A DNA stretch of 64,000 bases from Schizochytrium sp. CCTCC M209059 (lineage: Eukaryota > Sar > Bigyra > Thraustochytrida > Thraustochytriidae). Made by a program: the position numbers and the translations under genes. Below are positions 41,909 to 52,074 of the stretch, piece after piece (the first letter of the stretch is position 1; every line of letters begins with the position of its first letter). The stretch spans positions 285,353 through 349,352 of the forward strand of contig KN805376.1 in NCBI GenBank assembly GCA_000818945.1, in the 5' to 3' direction. The notes under the pieces are model-generated. The model did no database searches, was not told the DNA's origin, and saw only the letters and a program-made list of their open reading frames with translations.

Positions 41909-44900
41909 ATGTCGACGTCGACCCTGGCCGAGGCCGACGAGTACCACCACCTGCCCTCGGACCCGGCCGCGAGGTCACCGCTGCGCAGGAACCCGACGCT
42001 GTTGCGGGCCGAGGCCTCTCCGCTGTCGACGGACGAGACTGGCGAGGAGACCGCGGCGCTCCCGCGATGGACCGACGAACTCAAGGCTGGCTCCCCGACG
42101 ACGCGGAGCGTTGTCGTCCACGAGCCCGGGTTTTATGTGCTGCGTTTCGCGGCCATTCACGGCGGCCTGAAGAGCGTAGAGACCAAAGGGAAAACCGTGT
42201 CCGCAACGGCAGCAACCTCTGCGGGAAATGTCGAGTGTGAATCAGGTAAACGCGAGTCTCTTGAAGAAATGGCACGTAGCTTGTCGACACGGAAGCGTCT
42301 CTCAAAGCGCGAGCGCTTTCGGGCAAAGATGGCCTCTTTTCGTAGCTCAACGACAAGCACGTCATTGGCTGCAGGTGGCGCGGGTGCAAATGCCACTCCT
42401 GCAGGTTTTTCCTCACCTCCCTCGTCTTCCAGGACTCGTGGCGTCAAGATCGATATCCGTGTTCGTGACGTTCACCATCTCGCAGTTGTTGTCTTGAACT
42501 CATTTTCGGCCGACGCCGAGCCCTCTCTCGAGGATTATGCGAGCTATTTGCAGGCAAACGAAACAAGCAACGGGGCAACTAGTATCGGAAGTGGGTACGG
42601 CTCCACGCTGCGGTTGCGGAGCTCGTCGGCTGACGAGGCTTTGCCAAAAAAGCAGAACACTCCGGGCACTACGGGAAGTACAGTGGCTGCGAGTCGAAAG
42701 AAGAAGAAACCCAAGACGCAGGAATCTGCAATCCCTCCTACAAGGCTCGTGCTCTCGAGTGAAGGCGGAGTCGCAGCCACGGGGTCGTCGAGCTTTTACC
42801 TTGATCCAAGCAACGTCCCCGCCATCATCGAGACGTCCATGAAGACTTCCATCTCCCACATTGTCGTGAGCGAACTTTTCATCTCCTTTCAAGGGGACCT
42901 TCTTGGCGCTGCCGTGGAGCCACGGCAACGTCGAAGCTCCTCTCTGAACGCAATAAGGACTCCCGCAGGCAAATTTTCGCAAAAGAACGACCACGCGCTT
43001 CGACTCGGTTCGGTCAGAGCCTCGTTGCGCGATAACGTGCGCCCGCAGTCTGCGCGAAATAGCAAGCGGAAATCGTTCAATCTTAGCGTTGACGATATCG
43101 AGGTGCGCCCCCTCGATCGCTTTGCAGATAGCTCCGATGCTCACTCTGAAGGTGAGCACGAAGGTGTCGATCTTGCAGATCGTCTTTTGACCTCGTTCAC
43201 GCCACAGCCAGACGAAGTAACAATCGCAGCGACCCAAGAGGCGGACCTCGAAAGCCCGCCCGCAGTGCCACCTACAGGCAGCGTAGCAACGTCAAATCGT
43301 CACCGTCGCGCCATGTCCCTCTTTGCACGGTACTCGGACATGACGACCTTGTCACAAGACGAAGACGCGGATGACGGTGAAAGCGAGGAAGGGCCGGAGG
43401 GCGCTGTGCTCACGGGACAAACCTTGGCCTCTGAGGAAGACGATTATGAAGAGGATGAGGTAGCGCCCACGGAGCACGTCGAATTCGCCTCGAAACGCAA
43501 ACCCCCGCGGCGGCGAAAGCTTTCCGCAAAGCCTGCTCATGTCAGTGCTATGGCAATCCCTGAGATGAGTCCGGCGGGTCTTCCACAGACGCCATTTGAG
43601 CGTATTTGGGAAGATCTAGGAGACTCAAGATCCTCTGTCTCATTTCATGAGCTGAATCGTTTGCTCCGCGACGTTCCTATCAAGTTAAAGCCGCTCGTGA
43701 CGCAAGGTCGGTGGTTTTACGAGTTCAATGGCCCCGGTGAACCGCTTGGGCGCGCGGTGCTTTTGCGCGGCGTGAACCTTTCCGGAAACGTTAAGCTGCC
43801 TTTCGCTCCTGATTCACGCTCGCATGTTCGGGTGGATTGGGGCACTCTTAAAGACCCGGCCGCTGCCGCAGCGTTGTCCTTTGTGGGCCGACCATTCCCT
43901 TTGGAAGAGGCTCATGAGCACTTTTCACGACTGAGGCGCTGGGGCTTTAACTGCTTTCGTTTCCTCGTCACCTGGGAAGCTATCGAACATGCTGGACCGG
44001 GCCAGTACGACGCCGAGTACTTGGACTATGTAGAGGCAATGGTGCGCATAGCAGGCACATATGGCTTCTACGCCTTTATCGATCCGCATCAAGACGTGTG
44101 GAGTCGAATGACGGGCGGGTCTGGTGCACCAGCTTGGACGTTGACGGCTGCCGGTCTAGACCTTTCAAAACTGGAGGCAAGCGAGGCTGCGTTCACGCAT
44201 AATGCTGCTGCAGACCCAGCCAAGTTTCAGCGCATGTCCTGGCCCCAAAATTACCAACGTTTTGCAGCCGCGCACATGTTCACCTTGTTTTGGGGAGGGA
44301 ACGACTTTGCGCCCGAGTTTGCTGTTGCGGGTGGTATTCCCATTCAAGAGTATCTGCAGCGACACTTTATTGATGCCATGCTTCAAGTCGCGCATCGCGT
44401 CAAGGATATGCCTCACGTTGTGGGCTTTGACAGCTTTAACGAGCCCTCGCCAGGCTTCATTGGCAGTCGTCTGGATGGTCTTCCCGAAGTGATCATCCCA
44501 CCTGGCCCGGTGTTCCGGCCCATTGATGCGATGGTCACTGCGGCCGGTCACACCTCGAGTGTGGGGCGTGCAAACTCGATTGGACTCATCACGGGCCGTT
44601 ATAAGGCTAATCCGACGCAAACACGGGTATGGCGCGAGGGCGTTGCAGACGTGTGGGAGCAACACGGCGTGTACGACGTGCAAACCACCACAAACGAGAA
44701 TGGCGCCAAGGTTCGCGTGGCGCGAATTCTTCAAAACGAGTACTTTTGCAACTTTCCGCGCGGGAGCGCCTCTGTTGGCAAGGTGGAGTTCTTTCGGGAC
44801 TATTTGCGGCCTTTTATGGTTCTCTACATTAGTCGCATTCGTGCACTCATGCCTCGCGCGATCCTTTTTGCCGAAGGAGATGGCTTTGGAGAAAAGGAGT

Positions 44901-45748
44901 TTGTCTGGGATCACGCCGATCCTCGTGGGGTCGTGAACGCCTCGCACTGGTATGATGGTTTTACCTTGTTCACGGCAAACTTCAATCCGCGTTTCTCCGT
45001 CGATGTTTCAACCAAACTTCCGGTTTTTGGCGCCGGTCGCATATACAATATGCATATGCGGGACCTTAAGGCTATATCAGAGCTGCCGCGCGCGCTAGAT
45101 GGCGCGCGTATGGAGATGCCGACTTTGATTGGCGAGTTTGGCATTCCCTTCAACATGAACAACAAATATGGTTTCAAAACAGGCGATTTTCGCATGCATG
45201 AGCGCGCCATGTCCGTGTACTACGATGTGATGGACGCCTTGCAGCTGCACTCGACGCAATGGAATTATTGTGGAGACAATTGCAACGATTGGGGCGACAA
45301 TTGGAATTTGGAGGATCTTTCGTTGTTTTCGCGCGATCAGCAATCCGAGTCGGCCGACAAGGACATCGAATCTGGTGGACGTGGCACTCGCGGCTTTTCG
45401 CGTCCCTTTGCGCCTTTCGTGTGTGGTATGCCTACGTTGACGCTCTTTCAGCGCAAGGCCCGCTCATTTGAGCACTCGTACGAGCCGAATCCTCGCAACT
45501 TCGAGTATGGAAACCTGGAGTTTGCCACAGAAATTTTTGTTCCTGATATCCAGTACGTAGCGCGCGCGACTTCTTCCGTGGTTCAATTCGATGTTGTTGT
45601 GGAGGGCGGCAAGTTTAAAATGCTTCGGCAACCCGGTCGTCACACCCTCTACGTCTGGGCAGACCAGGAGGCCCTCGAGGCCTCAAATCACATGAAGTGT
45701 GTCACGATTCGCATCTTCTTCCCCATTGCCGCGGATGCAAGTGGTTGA
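41909..45748 (+). CDS. Glycoside hydrolase family 5 (sterylglucosidase / EGCrP2-like) with long N-terminal extension
   Basis: A 1,279-residue protein. The first ~560 residues are mostly low-complexity and acidic/Ser-rich, with a few ordered-looking segments (FYVLRFAAIHGG, VKIDIRVRDVHHLAVVVL, IVVSELFISFQGDLLG). The GH5 barrel spans ~610-1140: LLRGVNLSGN, FNCFRFLVTWEAIEH, FIDPHQDVWSRM, the acid/base Glu845 in GFDSFNEPSPG, and the nucleophile Glu1076 in LIGEFGIPFN. A beta-sandwich-like C-terminus follows. HQDVWSR and NEPSPGFIG resemble the fungal GH5_12 group, which cleaves glucose from steryl-glucosides or glucosylceramide. No signal peptide is seen, so an intracellular or membrane-associated enzyme is likely. 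The ATG at 41909 is the first after a GTG in the same frame. Confidence 0.85.
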   Translation: MSTSTLAEADEYHHLPSDPAARSPLRRNPTLLRAEASPLSTDETGEETAALPRWTDELKAGSPTTRSVVVHEPGFYVLRFAAIHGGLKSVETKGKTVSATAATSAGNVECESGKRESLEEMARSLSTRKRLSKRERFRAKMASFRSSTTSTSLAAGGAGANATPAGFSSPPSSSRTRGVKIDIRVRDVHHLAVVVLNSFSADAEPSLEDYASYLQANETSNGATSIGSGYGSTLRLRSSSADEALPKKQNTPGTTGSTVAASRKKKKPKTQESAIPPTRLVLSSEGGVAATGSSSFYLDPSNVPAIIETSMKTSISHIVVSELFISFQGDLLGAAVEPRQRRSSSLNAIRTPAGKFSQKNDHALRLGSVRASLRDNVRPQSARNSKRKSFNLSVDDIEVRPLDRFADSSDAHSEGEHEGVDLADRLLTSFTPQPDEVTIAATQEADLESPPAVPPTGSVATSNRHRRAMSLFARYSDMTTLSQDEDADDGESEEGPEGAVLTGQTLASEEDDYEEDEVAPTEHVEFASKRKPPRRRKLSAKPAHVSAMAIPEMSPAGLPQTPFERIWEDLGDSRSSVSFHELNRLLRDVPIKLKPLVTQGRWFYEFNGPGEPLGRAVLLRGVNLSGNVKLPFAPDSRSHVRVDWGTLKDPAAAAALSFVGRPFPLEEAHEHFSRLRRWGFNCFRFLVTWEAIEHAGPGQYDAEYLDYVEAMVRIAGTYGFYAFIDPHQDVWSRMTGGSGAPAWTLTAAGLDLSKLEASEAAFTHNAAADPAKFQRMSWPQNYQRFAAAHMFTLFWGGNDFAPEFAVAGGIPIQEYLQRHFIDAMLQVAHRVKDMPHVVGFDSFNEPSPGFIGSRLDGLPEVIIPPGPVFRPIDAMVTAAGHTSSVGRANSIGLITGRYKANPTQTRVWREGVADVWEQHGVYDVQTTTNENGAKVRVARILQNEYFCNFPRGSASVGKVEFFRDYLRPFMVLYISRIRALMPRAILFAEGDGFGEKEFVWDHADPRGVVNASHWYDGFTLFTANFNPRFSVDVSTKLPVFGAGRIYNMHMRDLKAISELPRALDGARMEMPTLIGEFGIPFNMNNKYGFKTGDFRMHERAMSVYYDVMDALQLHSTQWNYCGDNCNDWGDNWNLEDLSLFSRDQQSESADKDIESGGRGTRGFSRPFAPFVCGMPTLTLFQRKARSFEHSYEPNPRNFEYGNLEFATEIFVPDIQYVARATSSVVQFDVVVEGGKFKMLRQPGRHTLYVWADQEALEASNHMKCVTIRIFFPIAADASG

Positions 45749-45867
45749 CTGTAGACTTTTATCTCGAGGCGCGAGTTTGCGTTTCCTTTTTGTGCTTGAT
45801 TATGAATGATTTTGATTGAACGAATGATGTGCGAGTCTGAGATGGATAGCCCAGGTTTTTTTTTTTA

Positions 45868-46422
45868 CTACGGAAGGTCTCTCCGGCCAGGCAGGCCCTC
45901 TAAACTTGCGCCACGTTTGGTTTTAGCAGCTTCGTTCCACTTGCGTGGAGGAATATACCATGCAGTTCCGTATGGGCTCGACTTGACGCCCTGCGTTTCC
46001 AATGCGTCGACAAGCGCCGCTCGCTTTGTATCGATCGCAAAGTCGTATTCTTCTTGGTCCAAAATCTGTTCTTCGGTGAGCATTTCGTGGGGAAGCCGGG
46101 TGGCAAGCTCAAGGCGGTCCGATGCCTGCCATAAAATGGGCGCGTCTTGGCGGAGTGTTTCACCTTCGCTCTCGTCCTCGCTATCGCTGTCGCTGTCGCC
46201 GTTGACTACATCGCGGAATTCTCCCTCTTTGCTTTGACTCCTTCGTGTGAAATTTTCCTGGCGGTGATCCTCGCTGGGCGCGCTGCAGAGGTCGTTTCTC
46301 TGCTCGTGACTTGTGACGTCTTCAAGCTCCTCGTCCTCGAACTGATTGAGTTTCTCGCGACGTTCCTGCACGAGTTTCTGGAGCAAAACATCGAGTTCGC
46401 CGAGCTGATTTTCAAGATTCAT
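45868..46422 (-). CDS. Hypothetical coiled-coil protein, 184 aa
   Basis: It starts with a leucine-heptad helix (ENQLGELDVLLQKLVQERREKL) and continues with an acidic Ser/Asp/Glu stretch (GDSDSDSEDESEGE). A compact, conserved-looking C-terminal part follows (LTEEQILDQEEYDF, then SSPYGTAWYIPPRKW). I do not recognise the family. The ATG at 46422 was chosen over a GTG further upstream. The structured C-terminus and clean start suggest a real protein. It is head-to-head with the TMEM19 gene. Confidence 0.6.
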   Translation of the reverse strand: MNLENQLGELDVLLQKLVQERREKLNQFEDEELEDVTSHEQRNDLCSAPSEDHRQENFTRRSQSKEGEFRDVVNGDSDSDSEDESEGETLRQDAPILWQASDRLELATRLPHEMLTEEQILDQEEYDFAIDTKRAALVDALETQGVKSSPYGTAWYIPPRKWNEAAKTKRGASLEGLPGRRDLP

Positions 46423-46827
46423 TGGGAGTTGGTCGACCCCTGGAAAAGGAAACCAGGTGGTCGTTGGAGCAACGACCAACACGCAAGAGCGCGTACGCGT
46501 TCTGATCTGCAGCTTGTCAAGGAGAAGAAAAAAGAGAAGGCAACAAACAAACGAACTAGGCCTAGAGGCCTAGTGTTTGTCGTCCGTAACGCAACTTTGT
46601 TCCGTATCTGATCCGCAATAGTTCCGTGCAAGAAAGAAAGAGTAAAAAAGCAAAGATCTAAGTGAGCTCAGAAACCCATCGTGCAGCGCGAGAGCGGCGA
46701 AACTCACACGTTCTCGGCGGTCCACTGCATTTTGACGAAGAGCGAGTGCCTCACCGGCGACTTTACAAAGCGCTCTGCGGTTACTGCCACTGCCACTGCC
46801 ACCGCCGTTGCCACCGCCGCCAAGCCC
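46423..46827. promoter_or_regulatory. Bidirectional promoter region
   Basis: 405 bases between two divergent start codons. It contains a 9-base perfect inverted repeat with a 2-base spacer at 46555-46574. Confidence 0.5.
46555..46574. promoter_or_regulatory. Inverted repeat ACTAGGCCT-AG-AGGCCTAGT
   Basis: Arms are exact reverse complements of each other. It shares the AGGCCTA core with the recurring 11-mer elsewhere in the window. A binding-site role is inferred. Confidence 0.4.
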
Positions 46828-47697
46828 ATGTCGGCGTCGGATGGCGCGACGTGGCCCATGGCGGCCGCGCGCGTGGGCGGCTCACTCGCGTTCGCTGGGC
46901 TCGTGGCGTACCGTGGCCTGCGCAAGAAGAGCCTGAACGTGCAAGGCGCCTCGGCTGCAATCGTTGTGGCTTCGGCGTCGATGGCGAGCCTCCCTCGTAG
47001 CGGAATCAGCTTGCTCGCGTTTTACCTTTCGGGATCGAAGTTAACCAAGGTGGCCGCGGAGAAAAAGGCTCTTCTTGACGATGAGTACCGTGAGGGAGGT
47101 CAGCGTGGCGCAGGTCAGGTGCTTGCATGCTCTCTTTTTGCGACAGTTCTGGCCGTAGGGCACTTTTGCAAGTTTGGATTTTGGGATGGTCCCTGGGACC
47201 AAGGCGGCATCTTGCACAGCGCTGTTTTGCTTGGCACAGTGGCCCACTACGCAACTTGTGCAGCCGATACGTGGGCGAGCGAGGTCGGCGTGCTGAACAA
47301 GTCTTGGCCTCGGCTCATCACTAGGCCTTGGGAGTCAGTTCCTCCGGGCACGAATGGTGGCGTGAGTGCGCTTGGCCTTGCAGCTTCATTTCTCGGGGGG
47401 ATCTTTGCAGGTGCGGTGCTCATGCTCTCGGGGCCCTTGTGTGCCGGTACATCTTTTGGGCAAGAATGGCTCCTCGTTCCTATCAGTGGGGCGTTTGGGC
47501 TTCTGGGAAGTCTTGTAGACAGTCTGCTCGGTGCCACCTTGCAAGAAAGCCGCTACGACGAAGATCGAAAGTGTATTACTTTGCAAAAGACCGGCAAGCT
47601 CATTTGCGGTCGCGACATTCTCGACAACCAGCAGGTCAATGTCGTTTCCGTGCTGCTTGTTACTGCTCTTGGCTTTGCCGTTCCTTACATTCTATGA
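46828..47697 (+). CDS. TMEM19 / VTE6 (DUF92) family membrane protein
   Basis: A 289-residue polytopic protein. Hydrophobic segments include GGSLAFAGLVAY, ASAAIVVASASMASL, VLACSLFATVLAVG, SALGLAASFLGGIFAGAVLML and VSVLLVTALGFAVPYIL. The family signature is ADTWASEVGVLN followed by PWESVPPGTNGGVS, and a DSLLGATLQ helix leads to the C-terminus. Plant VTE6 of this family is a phytyl-phosphate kinase in tocopherol/phytol salvage; animal TMEM19 is uncharacterised. The enzymatic role here is inferred from family only. The ATG at 46828 was chosen because upstream frame codons are Thr/Ala repeats without ATG. Confidence 0.82.
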   Translation: MSASDGATWPMAAARVGGSLAFAGLVAYRGLRKKSLNVQGASAAIVVASASMASLPRSGISLLAFYLSGSKLTKVAAEKKALLDDEYREGGQRGAGQVLACSLFATVLAVGHFCKFGFWDGPWDQGGILHSAVLLGTVAHYATCAADTWASEVGVLNKSWPRLITRPWESVPPGTNGGVSALGLAASFLGGIFAGAVLMLSGPLCAGTSFGQEWLLVPISGAFGLLGSLVDSLLGATLQESRYDEDRKCITLQKTGKLICGRDILDNQQVNVVSVLLVTALGFAVPYIL

Positions 47698-48087
47698 CAC
47701 GCCGAAGATCGCATCGACGAAGGCGCTGTGTATGTTTAAGAACATGAGTCCATCTTGTGTATGACATGCTTCTGGTCTTCGCTTTTGTAAATAATTTCAA
47801 GGTCGGGATGCGAATCTTGAACGTCCCACTTTCGACTTTTGCTTAATCGTTAATTTGCGCGCCGGACGAAGCTTTTAGAAAATAAAGGGGTTGGGCGAAT
47901 TAATAATGGAAATACGATCTGGGTCTGAGCTGAGCATCTGAACTAGGAGGGAAAAAAAAAAATCGAAACGGATCTGTGGCACTGGTGGCGCGGTTCCTGT
48001 GCACGTTCGTTCGACCTGAGAGCGGCAGACGCGCAAGAGACGCGTGCGCGTAGCGCGGAGGGCGTGCGCGGGAAGGCGGGCAAGGAG
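47698..48087. other. Intergenic region
   Basis: Between two plus-strand genes. No features are seen apart from an A-run near 47955. Confidence 0.65.
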
Positions 48088-48612
48088 ATGGACCGAAAGT
48101 TTCGCGCAGTGGCGCCAGACGAGCGCAGGCCGCATGTCGAAGAGAGCGACTCGGAATCGGAGCTGCAGCTCACGGAGGAGCAGCAGGAGCAGTTCAAGAA
48201 GGTGTTTGACCGATTCGACAAGGACAATGGCGGGACGATCGACGCCGAAGAGCTAGAGGCAGCCATGCACGAACTCGGACAGAACCCGACCAAGGTAGAG
48301 CTGCAGGAGATGATCGAGGCCGTAGATGCAGACAAGTCCGGAACGGTTGACTTTGCCGAATTCTTGAATATGATGCGCACTAAGATCCAGGACCGGGATA
48401 CTGCAGAGGACCTCGTTGACGCCTTGCGGCTTTTTGATCCGCGCCAGCAAGGTAGCGTTTCCGTGTCTGTGCTCAAACACGCGCTGCTTAATTTGGGTGA
48501 GAAAATGACGGAGGAGGAGGTAAACTTTGTCTTTGAGCGTCTTCCTCGCAACGAAGCTGGCAAGTTCGATAATCAGGTCATTGCATCGACGCTTCTCTCC
48601 TCGTCCTGGTAG
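48088..48612 (+). CDS. Calmodulin-like EF-hand protein, 174 aa
   Basis: It has a ~30-residue acidic/basic N-terminal extension followed by four EF-hand repeats. Loops 1 and 2 are canonical ([12 protein letters not shown] and [12 protein letters not shown]). Loops 3 and 4 are degenerate ([12 protein letters not shown] and a PRNEAGKF.. segment), so only the N-lobe should bind Ca2+. Linkers such as [17 protein letters not shown] and [11 protein letters not shown] are typical of calmodulin, centrin and myosin light chains. It may be a light chain or sensor for IQ motifs like those in the scaffold at 36.8-40.8 kb or in the cyclases, but pairing is only inferred. It ends with TAG. Confidence 0.85.
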   Translation: MDRKFRAVAPDERRPHVEESDSESELQLTEEQQEQFKKVFDRFDKDNGGTIDAEELEAAMHELGQNPTKVELQEMIEAVDADKSGTVDFAEFLNMMRTKIQDRDTAEDLVDALRLFDPRQQGSVSVSVLKHALLNLGEKMTEEEVNFVFERLPRNEAGKFDNQVIASTLLSSSW

Positions 48613-49031
48613 TAAGCATACCAATCAACAATGATCGAGCAATCGACTTTCTAAAGAGAAGATGCGATATAGCGCACGGAGATTTTTCTTCTTTCTCTTT
48701 TTCATCTCTGTGCGTGAAAGTAGAAGTGCGCGAATTGTGAGAAAAAAATATCCAATATAAAATGACCTCACTCACGAAACCTGAGCTAGGGAATGTGCGT
48801 ACACGCAAGCTCGTAAGCCTTTCCTACGATAGAAATAAAAAGGGTTAGGAGAGCCGCGTTCGCATGATGACGGGTGGTTGCGAAAGAGATATAGAAAGAG
48901 AAGGACGACAAACACGGATGGAGGAGACTCCACCTGATGTTGTAGCAAGTCCGAGACGAGAGAAATGCGCTAAAGAGACAACAATTTTACGGGTTGAGGT
49001 AGTTGCTGTTGTTGCCAAGGCATGTCCGATT
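48613..49031. other. Convergent 3' region
   Basis: Between the calmodulin-like gene and PDX1. AT-richer; no gene is seen. Confidence 0.65.
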
Positions 49032-49964
49032 TTACCAGGTACCGTGGGGGGCAGGGGTGCCGTTGCCGTTGGCCGCAGAGCTGCCGCCCTCGCGGTCGCG
49101 GAAGTTGACGTGGTCCTTCTTGAGGTCAGAGATGCCAACCATGGCCTCGCCAATGTTCTTCGAAAGCTCGGCGAGCTTCTTGGGGTCCTTGTAGTGAGTG
49201 ACGGCGTCGACAATGGCCTTGGCGCGCTTGGCCGGGTCGCCGGACTTGAAGATGCCCGAGCCGACAAAGACACCATCGCAGCCAAGCTGCATGAGCATGG
49301 CGGCGTCAGCAGGGGTGGCGACACCACCGGCGGCGAAGTTGACAACGGGGAGGCGGCCCTCCTTGGCGCAGGCCTTGACGAGGTCGTAAGGGGCCTGGAT
49401 GTCCTTGGCAAACACAAAGAGCTCGTTCTCGTCCATGGACTGGAGCTTGCGGAGCTCGCGCTGCACGGAGCGCTGGTGGCGGACAGCCTCGACGATGTTG
49501 CCGGTGCCGGCCTCACCCTTGGTGCGGAGCATGGCGGCGCCCTCCTGGATACGGCGAAGAGCCTCGCCAAGGTTGCGGCAGCCGCAGACGAAGGGGACCT
49601 TGAAGTTGCGCTTGTTGATGTGGTTCTCCTCGTCAGCCATGGTGAGGACCTCGGACTCGTCAATGTAGTCGATCTCGATGGCCTCGAGGATCTGGGCCTC
49701 GACGAAGTGGCCGATACGGGCCTTGGCCATGACGGGGATGCTCACGGCCTCCTTGATGGCGAGGATCATGTCGGGGTCGCTCATGCGGGCGACGCCGCCA
49801 TCGCGGCGGAGGTCGGCGGGGATGCGCTCGAGGGCCATGACGGCGACGGCGCCGGCGGCCTCGGCGACCTTGGCCTCCTCGGGGGTGGTCACGTCCATGA
49901 TGACGCCACCGCAGAGCATGCGCGCGAGGCCGCGGTTCTCCATGATCTTATCTTCGCCGGACAT
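49032..49964 (-). CDS. PDX1: Pyridoxal 5'-phosphate synthase subunit PdxS/PDX1
   Basis: A 310-residue (beta/alpha)8 synthase that makes PLP from a pentose phosphate, glyceraldehyde 3-phosphate and ammonia supplied by the PDX2 glutaminase. Key features are Asp24 ([11 protein letters not shown]), the catalytic Lys81 ([10 protein letters not shown]), the second Lys148 ([11 protein letters not shown]), and GGVARMSDP and GVFVGSGIF phosphate loops. It has almost full identity of pattern with plant, fungal and bacterial PdxS. Third positions are nearly all G/C, suggesting strong codon bias and high expression. The ATG at 49964 gives the standard length; the frame upstream is non-conserved. No PDX2 gene is in the window. 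Confidence 0.96.
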   Translation of the reverse strand: MSGEDKIMENRGLARMLCGGVIMDVTTPEEAKVAEAAGAVAVMALERIPADLRRDGGVARMSDPDMILAIKEAVSIPVMAKARIGHFVEAQILEAIEIDYIDESEVLTMADEENHINKRNFKVPFVCGCRNLGEALRRIQEGAAMLRTKGEAGTGNIVEAVRHQRSVQRELRKLQSMDENELFVFAKDIQAPYDLVKACAKEGRLPVVNFAAGGVATPADAAMLMQLGCDGVFVGSGIFKSGDPAKRAKAIVDAVTHYKDPKKLAELSKNIGEAMVGISDLKKDHVNFRDREGGSSAANGNGTPAPHGTW

Positions 49965-52074
49965 TTTGGTGTTGTTGTTGCTTTTTCTGTTTGTTTGGCT
50001 GCTGCTGCTGCTCTTCTGTAGCCACGAGAAGTTGGGTTGTCGAATGACAAAAAAGGTTAGTCGCCCGGAATTCTCAGGTCTTGCTTGCAATTTCCGCCTG
50101 TCTGCCTTTATCCTGCCCAGCGCGAAGGCATCCCGCGCGTCCTCTCCAGGCCAGCTCTGATCCCCTTCTCCCTCCCCTCCTCCTCCCCCCTTTCCCCGCG
50201 CCTTTCCTCGCGCTCGTCGCCGTCCGCACGCCGCCGCCGCAGCGCCAGCCACCCCCGCCACCACCACTTCATGGCCCCATTCATTCATTCCTTCATTTCC
50301 TCATGCACGCCATCCCGTCCTCCCCGCCGGCGTGCGCAGCGCGGGCGGGCAAGAAACTCGGACGCGGGGTCGCGGCGCGGGCCCGCTCGGGCAGGCGTCG
50401 GCCGGGCGCCGCACGTACCTTGCGCGGAGATCACACGGGTGCTCTCGAGATCGGGGTCTGCACGCAGGTCCCTCTCTCTCTCTCCCTCTTTCTCTCTCTC
50501 GTCTTTCTGCCTGCTCAGTCAGAATGCCGAGGCGCGAGGGCCACTCCTCCGCCGCGAGAACGGGGGGCACCCCGGGCGCCCCGCCCGCGCGCGGCGCCGG
50601 CCGTCGTCGCGCTGCAGCTAGCTAGCTGCCTCTGCAGGACCCGCCGCTGCAGCCGCGCAAGGTTCCGGCGCCGCGGCCAGAGAAGTGGCGCGCGACGGGA
50701 TGGCGAGGCTCGCGGTGTTCTCTCTCGCCCCTATAATAAATATAGAGACAGAAGGCGTCCTGAACACGGCGCGAAAGAGACCTCGAGAGACCTCATTCCC
50801 GGCGCCGCGGAGGTGGTGCGAGGATATTGGCCCCGAGAAAGAAAGAAAGCCTTCGCCTTTCGTCGTCATCGCATGCATGCGTGCGTGCGTGCGTGCATGC
50901 AAAATGGGCGGGCGCCTGTTTTCATTGCAGGGGCGCATGAATGAACGAACGAATGAATGAATGAATGTACGAATGGGTGGACGGACGGGTGGGTGGCGGT
51001 GATGAATGGACGGCCAAGGGCGGGCTGTTTTGGATGTAATTTATCCATGGGGGCAGGGTTACGACGCTCAATTAGCCAGGGCGTAGCTGCCGAGAGCTCG
51101 CGGACGATGCTCGCCCGGGGAAATGGATCACGCGCTGAGAGAGAGGGCCGTCCCAGGAAAGCCCAGCGCAGCTCCGCGCGAGAAAACACGCGCTTGAGGC
51201 GAGTTGAGTCGCCCGGCCGGCATGGCAGTGATAAGGCCGAATGGCAAAAGAGCTACTTGGCCTAGCTGGCTGCAGGCGGCGGCAGCTGTTGTGGCTGACT
51301 GGCTGGTTGATGGGAAAAGGGCGGTCAGTGCTGCAGGCACAAGAACTTGAAGTAGACTACTGCATGCCATCCATCATCCACGGTCAAGTGAGTGTGGTAG
51401 GACGAAAGGGAACAAAAACACAAGAGGGTAAACGTAGACTTGTGAGAGGAAGTGGGGACGGGAGGCACAACCAAAGCAACGTTTCCGGGTCGTTTCTAGT
51501 GCTGCCAGCACATGCATGTAACAACAGCGCCGATCCGACATGAAAGCTAGCTTAGGCACGCACAACTAGTGTATATATATACTACCTGGCCTCGAGCACG
51601 TTTCCTGGGTCGGTTCTTTGAGGAGAGGTTCTTATCCTTGCCCGTGCGCTGTCAATTTTTGGGCCGGCATGTGAGACCGAGGCAGTAGCAGCTGCATAGC
51701 TGCATGCCTTCCTTGTTCATAAGTATGACCAGAGGAGCCACGTAGCTTGGCGCAGCTCGGCCCAGATTGATGTGGCTTGATCGTACTCGAAGCAGCTTAA
51801 CGCAGGCTACGTAGACTTGAGGCGGCTCGAGGCAGTCTGACTCGTAACTTGAAGTAGCTTGATACGAGGCGAAATTGACGCAACAGGCTTTGATAGCGAC
51901 ACCGACGCAACAAGCCTGTTCCTTGTCTTTTGTTGTTTTTGAATGTTGTCGCTGCTGCTGCTGCTGCTTTTTCTGAATCGAGTCTAGGCCCAACCTTGTT
52001 TCTCGAAGTGATCATGCCAGTGTCCACCCTGGAGGCAAGGGAGAATGATACGAAAGAGTAGGTAGACCGATTTT
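49965..52074. other. Noncoding region with periodic repeats
   Basis: No supported gene in ~2.1 kb. It contains CT-rich tracts (50465-50510), GCATGC/GTGC simple repeats (50870-50900), (AATG)n (50938-50967), a TATATATATA run near 51574, and a 10-base-period degenerate array at 51741-51862. Confidence 0.55.
51741..51862. repeat. Degenerate 10-base-period tandem array (consensus NGCAGCTTGA)
   Basis: Ten consecutive 10-base blocks at 51741-51840 stay in phase (e.g. CGCAGCTCGG, TGTGGCTTGA, AGCAGCTTAA, GGCGGCTCGA, GGCAGTCTGA), followed by two shifted units. Confidence 0.75.

Noticed and set aside
48864..50021. 385-residue plus-strand frame antisense to PDX1
   Set aside because: Mirror of a strongly G/C-ending coding sequence. 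The translation is low-complexity Val/Gly/Asp/Leu without a domain.
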